A stretch of 34,831 nucleotides of DNA, from positions 1-34,831 of the forward strand of contig JAJYXY010000091.1 of the NCBI GenBank assembly GCA_021801465.1, given 5' to 3'. This DNA comes from Pseudomonadota bacterium (lineage in GTDB: Bacteria; Pseudomonadota; Alphaproteobacteria; Acetobacterales; Acetobacteraceae). Position numbers and translations under genes: made by a program. This document shows positions 23,861 through 32,419 of this stretch, one piece after another (the stretch's first letter is position 1; each line of letters begins with the position of its first letter). Under the pieces are notes generated by a model, which saw only the letters and a list, made by a program, of their open reading frames with translations, was not told the DNA's origin and did not search any database.

Positions 23861-24670
23861 TCATTCTTTCGGCTGGTCTGTGCGTGGCGTGAGTGTCGCA
23901 GCACCGCAGAGCAGGGGGCCGGCGGGCGGCGGGTTGGGAAGCCATGCGAGGGCGGCGCCGTCGCGGCCGGTGCGAATTTCGCCGACACACGCACCCGCGG
24001 CGAGGATCGGCGCTCCCGGCGGCGGGCAAGGCCCCTCGACACCGACCGCAACCAGGCGCCGTTTGACGAGGCCGCGATAGCGGGTGCGCGCCGTCAGCTC
24101 TTGGCCCATATAACAGCCTTTGGTCCAGGAAATCGCGTCGAGTTCGTCATACCGCGCTTCCAAAAGCAAGGTTTTCCCCGCCTCCAGGTCGCGCGGCCCA
24201 TCGGGAAGACCAAGGCCGAGGCGGTGGGCGTCCCAGTCCTCGGCGCTAGCATTGGTTGGCAGCGAAACCGGGCTCAAGATCCGCGTGCCCGCCTGCGCAT
24301 GACGCGGATCGGGCGCAAAGAGCGCTTCGGCCGGCAGTGGCGGGGGTGCGCCATGCCAAGCGACATAGACGCGCAACGCTGGCGCCGCTGGGGTTAGGGC
24401 CACGTCCATGCGCAAGCGGTAGCGCGCGAGTTTCGACAGGAGATCGGGCAGTTGCGCCGCCGCGCCTTCGAGGAAAAGCCGCTCATCATCGGAGAAAACG
24501 AAAAAATCGGCAAGCCAACGCCCCTGTGGCGTGAGCAAAGCGGCAAAAACCGCGCGCCCCGGCGCCGCCATCGCGACGTCGTTAGAAACAAGACCTTGCA
24601 AAAATGCCACCCGATCGCCCCCGGCGAGGGTGATTACGCCGCGATCGGCAAGCTCGGCGATGTTTGTCAT
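23861..24670 (-). CDS. ygfZ: folate-binding protein YgfZ (iron-sulfur cluster repair/assembly)
   Basis: A 269-residue GcvT-related protein that uses a folate to help maintain certain Fe-S enzymes. The family signature KGCYMGQELTARTRYRG is present near residue 185, with the conserved Cys. The N-terminus shows VAFLQGLVSNDV and LLTPQGRWLADFFVF. The start chosen is ATG 24670 (MTNIAELADRGV); a TTG two codons upstream is also possible. It converges with the RNase gene with 51 bp between. Confidence 0.93.
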   Translation of the reverse strand: MTNIAELADRGVITLAGGDRVAFLQGLVSNDVAMAAPGRAVFAALLTPQGRWLADFFVFSDDERLFLEGAAAQLPDLLSKLARYRLRMDVALTPAAPALRVYVAWHGAPPPLPAEALFAPDPRHAQAGTRILSPVSLPTNASAEDWDAHRLGLGLPDGPRDLEAGKTLLLEARYDELDAISWTKGCYMGQELTARTRYRGLVKRRLVAVGVEGPCPPPGAPILAAGACVGEIRTGRDGAALAWLPNPPPAGPLLCGAATLTPRTDQPKE

Positions 24671-24769
24671 CGCCAAAACATGGGGCGCTGGCCGCGTACG
24701 GCAAGGAGACGCGGCGAGAGGTGAGACGAAACGGGCTGCGGGGCCGGACTCCTGTGTCTTGATTTTTGA

Positions 24770-24797
24770 TTGACGATGAGACGCCTTGTGTTAATCT
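24770..24797 (+). promoter_or_regulatory. possible promoter of the Hint-domain gene
   Basis: TTGACG at 24770-24775 is followed after 16 bases by TAATCT (24792-24797), within an A+T-rich patch about 140 bp before the GTG start. The leader that follows contains the perfect 16-bp palindrome GCCCGCCCGGGCGGGC at 24831-24846, which could fold in the mRNA. Confidence 0.4.
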
Positions 24798-24830
24798 CTC
24801 GCCTCCTTCGCTCTGAGACGGGTGGCTTCG

Positions 24831-24846
24831 GCCCGCCCGGGCGGGC
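24831..24846. repeat. perfect 16-bp G+C palindrome in the leader of the Hint gene
   Basis: GCCCGCCCGGGCGGGC reads the same on both strands. It sits between the putative promoter and the start codon. No T-run follows it, so a simple terminator is unlikely. Confidence 0.6.
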
Positions 24847-24935
24847 AATGCACCGCGCTCGTATTTTTCCGTATCGGGGTCGCGCGCCGTATCAGAGGCC
24901 GGCCACGGGTCGGGGCAAGTCAGAGGAACAACGCT

Positions 24936-26753
24936 GTGAGCGGCTCCAATTTTCTTGTTCTTCCGAATGAAAGCGGAACCCTCGATACCCTCACCGCGAC
25001 CCAGGATTATTTCGTCGTGGCGATCCGACAGGGGGCGACGCTCGATGTCGCCGCTGGTGGCGCGGCGAGCGTCGATCTGTTGTCCGTCCAACAAGGGGGT
25101 GTTCTGGAGGTCGCGGCGGGCGGCGTTGTCGATGCGAACCTGCTTGCCCTTCAGCAAGGCGGCGTTGGCACCAACCTCAGTTTATATCCCGCCGGTACCA
25201 TTCTTATCGATGGCGGCACGCTCGAGACGACCAATTTGGCGAGCATTGGCGGCGTCGTCGCCATCGAGAATGGCGGCGCGGCCGATCTGCGTCTCGCGCC
25301 CCCGACCGCAATCATCAACGGGGTCGCGCAGAATTCCGGCACGATCGACATTGCCGGCGCAAGTTCAGCGACCCTTGGCTACGCCTCTGGGATCACGCGC
25401 TTTGGCGGTCTCGTCAATTTCTCTGCCGCGGATGGCACTCCGGCGCCGGGCGGCACGGCGGTCGTTGACGATGTCATCGCCAATCTCGGCACCTTCGCTG
25501 ATTTCACGGCCGGCGACACGATCGACCTCAGCGGCTACGCCTCGGGCACCCGCTTCGCCGTCACCGCGTTGCCTCCCCCTTCCTTGCCGGCCTCGGTGCC
25601 GAGTGATCTCTCGACCCTCTATGCGCTCACCGATACGGCCGGCGGCGTTACCGCCACCATCGCGACGCTCGCGGTTATCGATGGCGCGAAGCCTCTGCTT
25701 AACGCCAACAATGACACGATCACCGCCTGTTTCGCTGCCGGGACGCGGATTCTCACGGTGCGTGGCGAGGTCGCCGTCGACGCTTTGCGGGTTGGCGATC
25801 TCGTCGCCACCTTCTCCGGCGCTGGCGCGGCGCTAAAACCCGTGCGTTGGATCGGCTATCGCCATGTCGATCTCACCGCCCATCCGACGCCAGAGAAAGT
25901 GCGCCCGGTGCGCATGATCGCCGGGTGTTTGGCGCCTGGTCTGCCGCACCGGGATTTGGTGCTGTCGCCAGGACACGCGCTTTGCATCGATGATCATCTG
26001 GTCGACGTCGAATGGCTGTTGAACGGCGTCACGGTGACGCAAGACATGACGGTCGATGCCGTCACCTATTATCATATCGAGCTCGATCAGCATGATCTCG
26101 TGCTCGCCGAGGGGGTATTTTCGGAAACCTATCTCGATACGGGCAATCGCGGGCAGTTCGTCAATGCTGGGGCGGCAATTGCACTGCATCCCGATTTTTT
26201 GCCGCACCAGGACAAATCGGTTGGCGCGTGCCGGCCATGGCTGACCGGTGGCCCGTTGCTCCGCGAGATCCGCGCCCGGCTGATCGCGGCGATCGAGGCG
26301 GATGGCTATCGGCTGACGGAACAAGCCGATCTTCATCTCGTGAGCGGTGGCTTGCCTCTCCGCGCAGAGCGTGTTGGCGAGGGCGTGGTGCGCTTTACGC
26401 TTCCCTCCCCGGCGCAAGAGTGCCGCCTTCGCTCGCGGGTTTGGATCCCGGGTGGGGTTGACGCGTCGAATGAGGATATGCGCCGCCTCGGTGTCAGGAT
26501 CCGGGCGTTGGCGGCGATCGGCCCGGCGGGGCGGCGCGCGATTGCCCTCGATGATCCTGCATTGCAGACAGGGTTTTATGGGCTGGAACGTTTCGGCGAT
26601 GACGCGTGGCGCTGGACCACCGGCGATGCCATGATCCCGGCAGTGCTTTTGGCGGATGCTGTCGCGTTGGAGCTGGAGATTGTCAGCACCGGCCTCTATT
26701 GGGATTTGCCAGAGGCCGAGGAATTCGAGGAACCCTATCTCCTCTCCGCCTAA
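24936..26753 (+). CDS. Hint-domain protein with repetitive beta-rich N-terminus
   Basis: A 605-residue protein started at GTG 24936 (VSGSNFLVLPNE), with AGAGGA nine bases upstream; the open frame continues further but lacks a better start. Residues ~1-200 are Gly/Ala/Val-rich with repeated GATLDVAAGG, GGVLEVAAGGVVDANLLALQ and GGTLETTNLA units, as in autotransporter-like beta-helices. A Hint (hedgehog/intein) domain begins at Cys265 (CFAAGTRILTVRGEVAVDAL) and runs through SPGHALCIDDHLVDVEWLLN to YHIELDQHDLVLAEG and SETYLDTGNRGQF (~410). About 190 further residues form an unrecognised C-terminal region. Hint_2 proteins are frequent in Acetobacteraceae and are probably exported or self-processing; no signal peptide is visible. 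Confidence 0.85.
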   Translation: MSGSNFLVLPNESGTLDTLTATQDYFVVAIRQGATLDVAAGGAASVDLLSVQQGGVLEVAAGGVVDANLLALQQGGVGTNLSLYPAGTILIDGGTLETTNLASIGGVVAIENGGAADLRLAPPTAIINGVAQNSGTIDIAGASSATLGYASGITRFGGLVNFSAADGTPAPGGTAVVDDVIANLGTFADFTAGDTIDLSGYASGTRFAVTALPPPSLPASVPSDLSTLYALTDTAGGVTATIATLAVIDGAKPLLNANNDTITACFAAGTRILTVRGEVAVDALRVGDLVATFSGAGAALKPVRWIGYRHVDLTAHPTPEKVRPVRMIAGCLAPGLPHRDLVLSPGHALCIDDHLVDVEWLLNGVTVTQDMTVDAVTYYHIELDQHDLVLAEGVFSETYLDTGNRGQFVNAGAAIALHPDFLPHQDKSVGACRPWLTGGPLLREIRARLIAAIEADGYRLTEQADLHLVSGGLPLRAERVGEGVVRFTLPSPAQECRLRSRVWIPGGVDASNEDMRRLGVRIRALAAIGPAGRRAIALDDPALQTGFYGLERFGDDAWRWTTGDAMIPAVLLADAVALELEIVSTGLYWDLPEAEEFEEPYLLSA

Positions 26754-26764
26754 CCCCTGAAATC

Positions 26765-26803
26765 AAAAAGTCTTTTTGCTTCTTTTTCTTCAGAAAAAGA
26801 AGC
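26765..26803 (+). repeat. A+T-rich double-palindrome repeat, solo copy
   Basis: Two palindromes are adjacent: CAAAAAGTCTTTTTG (26764-26778) and a 12-bp stem GCTTCTTTTTCT/AGAAAAAGAAGC with a two-base loop (26778-26803). Bases 26767-26802 are identical over 36 nt to the reverse complement of 17524-17559. It lies 11 bp after the Hint gene stop and 45 bp before the hslO start. It might serve as a terminator, though it is followed by CCCTTATCC rather than a T-run. Confidence 0.85.
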
Positions 26804-26848
26804 CCTTATCCTGTCTCCACCCTTCCCCCTTTCCCCTCCCCCACGGTC

Positions 26849-27784
26849 ATGAACGATACGCCAGCTTTTCTCGATACCGATCGCCCAAACGTACCCGACC
26901 TCGTCGTGCCGCGCGCGGTGATCCCGTTCACGCTCACGAACGCGCCAGCGCATGGCCGGCTAGTGCGGCTGGGGCCGCTCGCCGACGCGCTCTTGTCGCG
27001 CCACCCACATCCAGCGCCCGTCTCCGCGCTCGCGGGTGAAGCGCTGGGGCTGGTTGCCGCACTCGCGGGTGGGCTGAAATTTCGCGGCTCTTTCAGCCTG
27101 CATGCGCGTGGCGACGGGCGGCTGCGCACCTTGGCGGCCGATTGCACCGATCAGGGGGCGCTCCGTTTTTACGCCGGCCTGGCCAAAGATTTCCCCCCCC
27201 TGACAGACGTTGCCCCGCTTTCCGCGCGCGACCTGCTCGGCGAGGGTCACGTCGCTTTCACCGTCGATCAGGGTGCCGACGGCGCGCGCCATCAGGGGAT
27301 CGTCGCCACCACCGGCACGTCTCTTGCTGACATGGCCGAACATTACTACGAGACCAGCGCCCAGCTCGCGGCGTCGATCTCTCTCGCTTGCAGCCATTTG
27401 CCCGAAGGCTGGCGAGCCGGCGCGCTCATTCTGGAGCGCATCGCCGGTCAGCCGGGCGTCGACCACGCGGCCGCCGAGGAAGGATGGCGCACGGCGCGCC
27501 TGCTCGCCGCAACCCTGACGAAGAGCGAATTGCTCGATGACGCGCTTGCCGCCGAGACTTTACTCTATCGGCTATTCCATGAAACCGGGGTTGATGTCGG
27601 CCGGCCGCGCGCGCTTGCGTTCGGCTGCCGTTGCTCGCGCGCCCGGCTCTCGGCCATTTTGGAGGGGTTTCCCGCCGACGATCTCGACGACATGACGATC
27701 GATGGCGATATCGTCATGACCTGCGAGTTTTGCGCCGTCGATTTCCGCTTCCGGCGAGAGACATTTCGCGGCCGAGAGGCTTGA
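26849..27784 (+). CDS. hslO: redox-regulated chaperone Hsp33
   Basis: A 311-residue holdase chaperone activated when oxidants release zinc from four Cys. The C-terminal switch is complete: GCRCSR (CxC) then TCEFCAVDF (CxxC). The N-terminal fold shows HPAPVSALAGEALGLVAALA, LKFRGSFSLHARGDGRLRTL and HYYETSAQLAASISLA. It starts at ATG 26849 without an evident ribosome-binding site, and the A+T-rich repeat sits 45 nt upstream. It acts in the cytoplasm against oxidative unfolding. Confidence 0.95.
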   Translation: MNDTPAFLDTDRPNVPDLVVPRAVIPFTLTNAPAHGRLVRLGPLADALLSRHPHPAPVSALAGEALGLVAALAGGLKFRGSFSLHARGDGRLRTLAADCTDQGALRFYAGLAKDFPPLTDVAPLSARDLLGEGHVAFTVDQGADGARHQGIVATTGTSLADMAEHYYETSAQLAASISLACSHLPEGWRAGALILERIAGQPGVDHAAAEEGWRTARLLAATLTKSELLDDALAAETLLYRLFHETGVDVGRPRALAFGCRCSRARLSAILEGFPADDLDDMTIDGDIVMTCEFCAVDFRFRRETFRGREA

Positions 27785-27893
27785 CCGGGGCTGCCGGGTT
27801 CCGCCATTTTCCGGCGCCCGAGACGTCCTTGCCGGTTGGCGGCGCGGGTGACATGGTCTTTAGTGCATTTTCACGCCAGGATGTTTCCCGCCC

Positions 27894-28499
27894 ATGCAAC
27901 GCCTCCCTCATCCCACGCGACGCTTCACCCTTGCCCTGCTGCCCGCCCTTGCCCTCGCCGCCTGCTCGCACGAAGCGGCCGGGCCGTCCTACCCCCTGCT
28001 GCGGTATAACTATCTGACGCAGCTTCATCTCAGCGTTGCGAGCATCGATATCAACGATAGCTGGGTGCCAGAAAGCCAAGCCGACGTCGCGCGCCTCTCC
28101 CCCGAGCCGCCGGAAGACGCGCTCAAGCAAATGGCGCGTGACCGCCTGATCGCCGCCGGCAATAGCGGCCAGGCGGTGTTTAAGATCGAGGATGCGAGCA
28201 TTCGCCGCGAGGGGCCATGGCTCTACGGGCATCTCGCCGTCCAGCTCTCCATCACCGGCGGAAACAACCAGCCGAGCGGCTTCGCTGAGGCCGCCGTCGC
28301 GCGCAACGTCGCGGTCCCGGAGGAAGGGGGCGATACCGCGCTTCGCCAAACGCTCTACGATATGACCAAGGCGATGATGGATAACATGAATGTGGAGTTT
28401 GAGTACCAGGTGCGGAAGTCACTCCGCGATTGGCTGCAAGACACCAGCCCGTCCTCGACCGCGATCCCGCCGCCGGTTGAAGAAAAACCATTGAATTGA
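27894..28499 (+). CDS. lipoprotein of unknown function
   Basis: A 201-residue protein. The signal peptide (RRFTLALLPALALAAC) ends in a lipobox with Cys24. The mature part begins SHEAAGPSYPLLRYNYLTQL and contains a conserved-looking alpha/beta region (QLHLSVASIDINDSWVPESQ) and an amphipathic helix (LRQTLYDMTKAMMDNMNVEF). The C-terminus is Pro/Ser-rich. I know no function. ATG 27894 has CCAGGA upstream. It converges with the bc1 operon. Confidence 0.8.
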   Translation: MQRLPHPTRRFTLALLPALALAACSHEAAGPSYPLLRYNYLTQLHLSVASIDINDSWVPESQADVARLSPEPPEDALKQMARDRLIAAGNSGQAVFKIEDASIRREGPWLYGHLAVQLSITGGNNQPSGFAEAAVARNVAVPEEGGDTALRQTLYDMTKAMMDNMNVEFEYQVRKSLRDWLQDTSPSSTAIPPPVEEKPLN

Positions 28500-28518
28500 T
28501 AGAGAGGCGAGACAAAAC

Positions 28519-28550
28519 CAGTTCTCTTTTTTAAAAAAGAACCAAGATTT
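28519..28550 (-). repeat. A+T-rich double-palindrome repeat, diverged solo copy
   Basis: Read on the minus strand this is AAAAATCTTGGTTCTTTTTT followed by AAAAAAGAGAACTGG. It resembles the right end of the 154-bp element (TTGGTTCTTTTTT...AAAAAAAGAAC), with a one-base bulge in the second stem. It lies between the lipoprotein gene and the bc1 terminator. Confidence 0.7.
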
Positions 28551-28554
28551 TTGT

Positions 28555-28590
28555 CATAAAAAACGGGGGCAGCCGATGGCGCCCCCGCTT
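28555..28590 (-). terminator. rho-independent terminator of the petABC operon
   Basis: On the minus strand, CGGGGGC (28587-28581) pairs with GCCCCCG (28570-28564). The stem is extended inward by GCC/GGC past a single bulged base, leaving a three-base loop. TTTTTTATG follows, an ideal U-tail. It begins 17 bp after the cytochrome c1 stop codon. Plus-strand reading also gives CTTCTTTTT after the stem, so it may work for both convergent genes. Confidence 0.88.
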
Positions 28591-28606
28591 CTTTTTGAGA
28601 TGGTTA

Positions 28607-29428
28607 TTAGTGGAGATCTGACCAGACGCGGCGCTTGACCGCATAGGTGACGCCGGTCAAGAATACCAGAAACAGAATAACGCGCACACCCGTCTGCTTG
28701 CGCTCCTCCATCTCAGGATTGGCCGCCCAGGTGAGGAAGGTGACGACGTCTTTCGCCTCCTGATCCAGGGTCGGTTTCACACCATCCGTGTATTGGACGG
28801 AACCATCCTGTAACGGCTGCGGCATCGCGATCTGATGGCCTGGGAAATACGTGTTGTAGTTCATCCCAGACATCATTTTCACGCCCGCCGGCGGATCGGA
28901 ATAGCCGGTCAGGATCGCGTAGAGATAGTCTGGCCCGCCCTCGCGCGCGAGTTCGAGCACCGATTGATCGGGCGGTAAAGCCCCACCATTGGCGGCCCGC
29001 GCCGCTTCTTCGTTCGGGAACGGCGCCTTGAAATGATCGGAGGGCTTGCCCGGTCGCTCGATCGGCTGGCCTTGGTCATTCACCCCGCCAGGCACCTGAA
29101 CACTCGCGGCGATCGCCTTGATTTGCTCCTCGTTCAGCCCAATGCCTTCCAGATTGCGATAATAGAGCTGATTCATTGAATGACAGCTCGAGCAAACTTG
29201 CTGGTAAATCAGAAAGCCACGCTGCGCCGAGGCGCGATCGAATGTGCCAAAGGGGCCATCGAAACTCCACGCGATATGCGGCAGAGGCGGCACCGGAATA
29301 TCAGCGGTGCTGATCTCATGCGCCGGCGCTTTGGCTGCCGCATCCTCTGCCCGCGCGGCTCCAGCGATGAATGCCCCGGCCAGCGCCGCAACGACTGCCG
29401 AAACCCCAAAGATGGTCACGCCACGCAT
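28607..29428 (-). CDS. petC: cytochrome c1, bc1 complex
   Basis: A 273-residue periplasm-facing heme protein that takes electrons from the Rieske centre to a soluble cytochrome c. The signal peptide (residues 1-27, ending GAARA) precedes the heme motif CSSCH (79-83) in QVCSSCHSMNQLYYRNLEGI. The distal part has YNTYFPGHQIAMPQPL with the probable axial Met. A single C-terminal membrane anchor (GVRVILFLVFLTGVTYAVKR) ends the protein. ATG 29428 overlaps the cytochrome b stop (ATGA). It is the last gene of petA-petB-petC. Confidence 0.96.
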   Translation of the reverse strand: MRGVTIFGVSAVVAALAGAFIAGAARAEDAAAKAPAHEISTADIPVPPLPHIAWSFDGPFGTFDRASAQRGFLIYQQVCSSCHSMNQLYYRNLEGIGLNEEQIKAIAASVQVPGGVNDQGQPIERPGKPSDHFKAPFPNEEAARAANGGALPPDQSVLELAREGGPDYLYAILTGYSDPPAGVKMMSGMNYNTYFPGHQIAMPQPLQDGSVQYTDGVKPTLDQEAKDVVTFLTWAANPEMEERKQTGVRVILFLVFLTGVTYAVKRRVWSDLH

Positions 29429-30693
29429 CACGCTTTCTCCATCGGCTTGGCGGTCGCACTGCCCGGCATCCGCCCGCCGCCGAGCACTGGCCGGCTGATA
29501 CTCTCGGGCAATGGCAAAGGCCGCTCCAGCTTGCCGAGAATAGGGAGGATCACAAGAAAATGCAGGAAATAATAGAGCGTCGCCAGGCGGCCGATCACCA
29601 CCCAAATCCCCTGCGGGCGATGGGCGCCAACGGCCCCGAGCGCGAACACCGAAATCACCAGCAGCCAGAAAAGTTGGCGATAAATCGGCCGGAAACGCGC
29701 ACTGCGCACCGGGCTGGTGTCGAGCCAAGGCAGCACGAACAGCACCATGATTGAACCGAACATCATCAAAACGCCGCCAAGCTTGTTCGGCACCGAGCGC
29801 AGGATCGCGTAAAATGGCAGGAAATACCATTCCGGGACGATCTCCGCCGGCGTCTGCAACGGGTTGGCAGGAATGTAATTATCGGGGCTTGCAAAGAAAT
29901 TTGGCGCAAAAAATACCAAACCCGCGAACACAATGAAATAAACGCAGATGCCAACACTATCCTTGATCGTGTAATAAGGGTGGAAGGGGATAGTGTCCTG
30001 CGGTGTTTTCACCTCGATCCCGAGCGGATTGTTTGACCCGGTGATGTGGAGCGCCACCACGTGAAAAAAGACCACGCCGACGATCAAGAACGGCAACAGA
30101 TAATGCAGACTGAAGAAGCGATTGAGGGTCGGGTTATCAACCGCGAAACCGCCCCAGAGCCACGTGACGATGGATTTCCCGACCAACGGAAACGCCGAGA
30201 AGAGGTTGGTGATAACGGTCGCCCCCCAATAAGACATCTGCCCCCACGGGAGAACATACCCCATGAACGCGGTTGCCATCATCAGGAGCAGAATAACGAC
30301 ACCAATCATCCACAATAATTCGCGCGGCGTCTTGTATGAGCCATAATAGAGGCCGCGAAAGATATGCACATACACCACGATGAAGAACATCGAGGCGCCG
30401 TTCATATGGACATACCGGATCAACCAGCCCCAATTCACGTCGCGCATGATATGTTCGACGCTGTCGAAGGCGAGCGCCGCATTCGGGGTATAGTTCATCG
30501 CGAGAAAGACGCCGGTTGCGATCATCACCATCAGGTTGACCATCGCCAGCGCGCCGAAATTCCAGAAATAATTGAAGTTTTTCGGCGTCGGGAAAGAGCC
30601 GTATTCCTTCTGCATCATGGTGAACACCGGCATCCTGGTGTCGATCCAGTTGATCACCGGGTTCTTGAACTCGCTTTTATGCAGGCCGACCAT
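29428..30693 (-). CDS. petB: cytochrome b, bc1 complex
   Basis: A 421-residue integral membrane diheme subunit holding both quinone sites. It shows eight membrane segments, the paired heme-binding His in [20 protein letters not shown] and [17 protein letters not shown], the [19 protein letters not shown] Qo-site segment, and the PEWY motif ([20 protein letters not shown]). The C-terminal ~25 residues are a Pro/Arg-rich tail. It lies between petA (43 bp upstream) and petC (4-bp overlap). Confidence 0.97.
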   Translation of the reverse strand: MVGLHKSEFKNPVINWIDTRMPVFTMMQKEYGSFPTPKNFNYFWNFGALAMVNLMVMIATGVFLAMNYTPNAALAFDSVEHIMRDVNWGWLIRYVHMNGASMFFIVVYVHIFRGLYYGSYKTPRELLWMIGVVILLLMMATAFMGYVLPWGQMSYWGATVITNLFSAFPLVGKSIVTWLWGGFAVDNPTLNRFFSLHYLLPFLIVGVVFFHVVALHITGSNNPLGIEVKTPQDTIPFHPYYTIKDSVGICVYFIVFAGLVFFAPNFFASPDNYIPANPLQTPAEIVPEWYFLPFYAILRSVPNKLGGVLMMFGSIMVLFVLPWLDTSPVRSARFRPIYRQLFWLLVISVFALGAVGAHRPQGIWVVIGRLATLYYFLHFLVILPILGKLERPLPLPESISRPVLGGGRMPGSATAKPMEKA

Positions 30694-30736
30694 CGTGCGC
30701 CACTCCGTTCAGATCATCAGAGACAAAGAAACCGCC

Positions 30737-31306
30737 TCAGCCGATTTTGATCTTGGTATCGTTCTCGAATGCGTAAGGGGGGAGATAGAGATTGAGTGGC
30801 GCCGGCCCGTGCCGCACCCGGCCGGACGTATCATACTGGCTGCCATGGCAGGGGCAGAACCAGCCGCCCCACTCGCCGCGCGGATCGGTCGGCTTATTGC
30901 CGAGCGGGATGCAGCCGAGATGCGTGCAAATGCCGATCAGAACGATCCATTGCGCGTGCCCAGCCTTGACGCGATCGGCATCGGATTGCGGCTCGATCAG
31001 TTCGCTCAGCTTCACGTCTTCGGCAGCCTTGATCTCGGCCGGCGTGCGATGGCGAATGAAGATCGGCTTGCCTTGCCAAAGAACGGTGATGCCGGAGCCC
31101 TCGGCGATCGGGTCGAGATTGACCTCGACCGAGGAGAGCGCCAGCACGTCCTGAGACGGGTTCATACTGTCGATCAGCGGCCAGGCGATCGCCCCAGCGC
31201 CGACCACGGCGCCGGCGCCCGCCAGCATCTTCAAGAAATCGCGCTTGGTCGCGCCGTCCCCATGTCCGGCGCCAGGATGGGAGGGGTGAGCAACGGTATC
31301 GGCCAT
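30737..31306 (-). CDS. petA: Rieske iron-sulfur protein, bc1 complex
   Basis: A 189-residue subunit carrying the [2Fe-2S] cluster that oxidises quinol. The cluster motifs are CTHLGC (about residue 126) and CPCHGSQYD (about 149), both complete. The N-terminal signal-anchor has [20 protein letters not shown], a KR in place of the RR twin-arginine pair, which is common in Rieske proteins. ATG 31306 is preceded by GAGG. It is the first gene of the operon; the 199-bp region toward hemF should hold divergent promoters. Confidence 0.97.
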   Translation of the reverse strand: MADTVAHPSHPGAGHGDGATKRDFLKMLAGAGAVVGAGAIAWPLIDSMNPSQDVLALSSVEVNLDPIAEGSGITVLWQGKPIFIRHRTPAEIKAAEDVKLSELIEPQSDADRVKAGHAQWIVLIGICTHLGCIPLGNKPTDPRGEWGGWFCPCHGSQYDTSGRVRHGPAPLNLYLPPYAFENDTKIKIG

Positions 31307-31505
31307 CGTTACCTCGGTCTCCGCGCATGTCGCGGGGTCATTGCCAAAAAAACGTCGCACAAACGGGGCGGCAAGAGGAAAAGACGCAAAATGCAGACCG
31401 CCCGCATGTTAGCCGCTGCAACAAACCCGCTCATGCGGCGCCCGTCAACCCCGGAATCCGGCTTGACATCGACAGAATCGGGAGCAGTCTGCATATGGTA
31501 CTATC
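31307..31505. promoter_or_regulatory. divergent petA/hemF intergenic region
   Basis: A consensus -35 TTGACA lies at 31463-31468, about 40 bp before the hemF start, but no good -10 lies at the right distance (17 bp on is AGTCTG). A TACTAT sequence touches the ATG. I see no FNR-type TTGAT-N4-ATCAA palindrome, although both transcripts belong to respiration and heme supply. Confidence 0.35.
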
Positions 31506-32399
31506 ATGAACGACCGCCAAACCCCTTCGCCGCGCACGCATCTCGCCCTGCAACAGCCCGCACGCGCCTGGTTCGAGACGCTTCAGGGGCGCATTTGCGC
31601 CGCCTTCGAGGCGATCGAGGACATGGCGACCTTCGCCGGGGGCGAGCCTGGGCGCTTTGTCGCAAGCCCCTGGCGGCGGCCGCACGAGGCGGGGGAAGAT
31701 GGCGGTGGCGGCGAAATGCGCGTCATGCGCGGGCGCGTCTTCGAGAAAGTCGGCGTCAACGTCTCCACCGTCTGGGGGGAATTCAGCGCCGATTTCGCAG
31801 CGCAAATTCCTGGCGCCGCCGCCGATCGGCGCTTTTGGGCCAGCGGTATCAGCCTGGTCGCCCATATGCGAAGCCCGCGTGTCCCGGCGGTGCATATGAA
31901 TACCCGCCTCATCGTCACCACCGAAGGCTGGTTTGCGGGCGGCGCCGACATCACCCCGGCATACCCCGAGAGCGAGGCGGCGCAGGCGGATGCAGCGGCC
32001 TTTCACGCCCGCCTGCGCGCCGCCTGCGATTCCTTCGACCCATCCTATTATCCGCGCTTCAAAGACTGGTGCGATCGCTATTTCTACCTCCCGCATCGCG
32101 GCGAGGCGCGTGGCCTCGGCGGTATTTTCTATGACCATTTGCGAAGCGGCGACGCCGACGCCGATTTCGCGTTCACCCGCGCCGTCGGCGAGGCATTCCT
32201 CGCCGCCTACCCCGAGATCGTGCGCCAGCGCATGCATGAGAGTTGGACGAAAGCCGAGCGCGAGCATCTCCTGGTTCGCCGCGGCCGTTACGTCGAGTTC
32301 AACCTGCTTTACGATCGTGGCACGTTATTTGGCTTGAAAACCGGCGGCAATATCGAGGCGATCCTGATGAGCCTGCCGCCGGAGGTGCGCTGGCCCTAA
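31506..32399 (+). CDS. hemF: oxygen-dependent coproporphyrinogen III oxidase
   Basis: A 297-residue heme-biosynthesis enzyme converting coproporphyrinogen III to protoporphyrinogen IX with O2. It shows [17 protein letters not shown], the [20 protein letters not shown] strand, [49 protein letters not shown] and [20 protein letters not shown]. It stops at [10 protein letters not shown], about 27 residues before the E. coli end; a short end of this type is, to my recollection, usual in alphaproteobacteria. Heme supply next to the bc1 operon is a natural pairing. Confidence 0.96.
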   Translation: MNDRQTPSPRTHLALQQPARAWFETLQGRICAAFEAIEDMATFAGGEPGRFVASPWRRPHEAGEDGGGGEMRVMRGRVFEKVGVNVSTVWGEFSADFAAQIPGAAADRRFWASGISLVAHMRSPRVPAVHMNTRLIVTTEGWFAGGADITPAYPESEAAQADAAAFHARLRAACDSFDPSYYPRFKDWCDRYFYLPHRGEARGLGGIFYDHLRSGDADADFAFTRAVGEAFLAAYPEIVRQRMHESWTKAEREHLLVRRGRYVEFNLLYDRGTLFGLKTGGNIEAILMSLPPEVRWP

Positions 32400-32419
32400 C
32401 CCGCGCCATCGCCCCGCGA

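Noticed and set aside
31506-32399. hemF ending about 27 residues before the E. coli protein
   Set aside because: The sequence after the stop does not encode the missing segment in any frame, and a short end at PPEVRWP is, as I recall, normal for alphaproteobacterial HemF.
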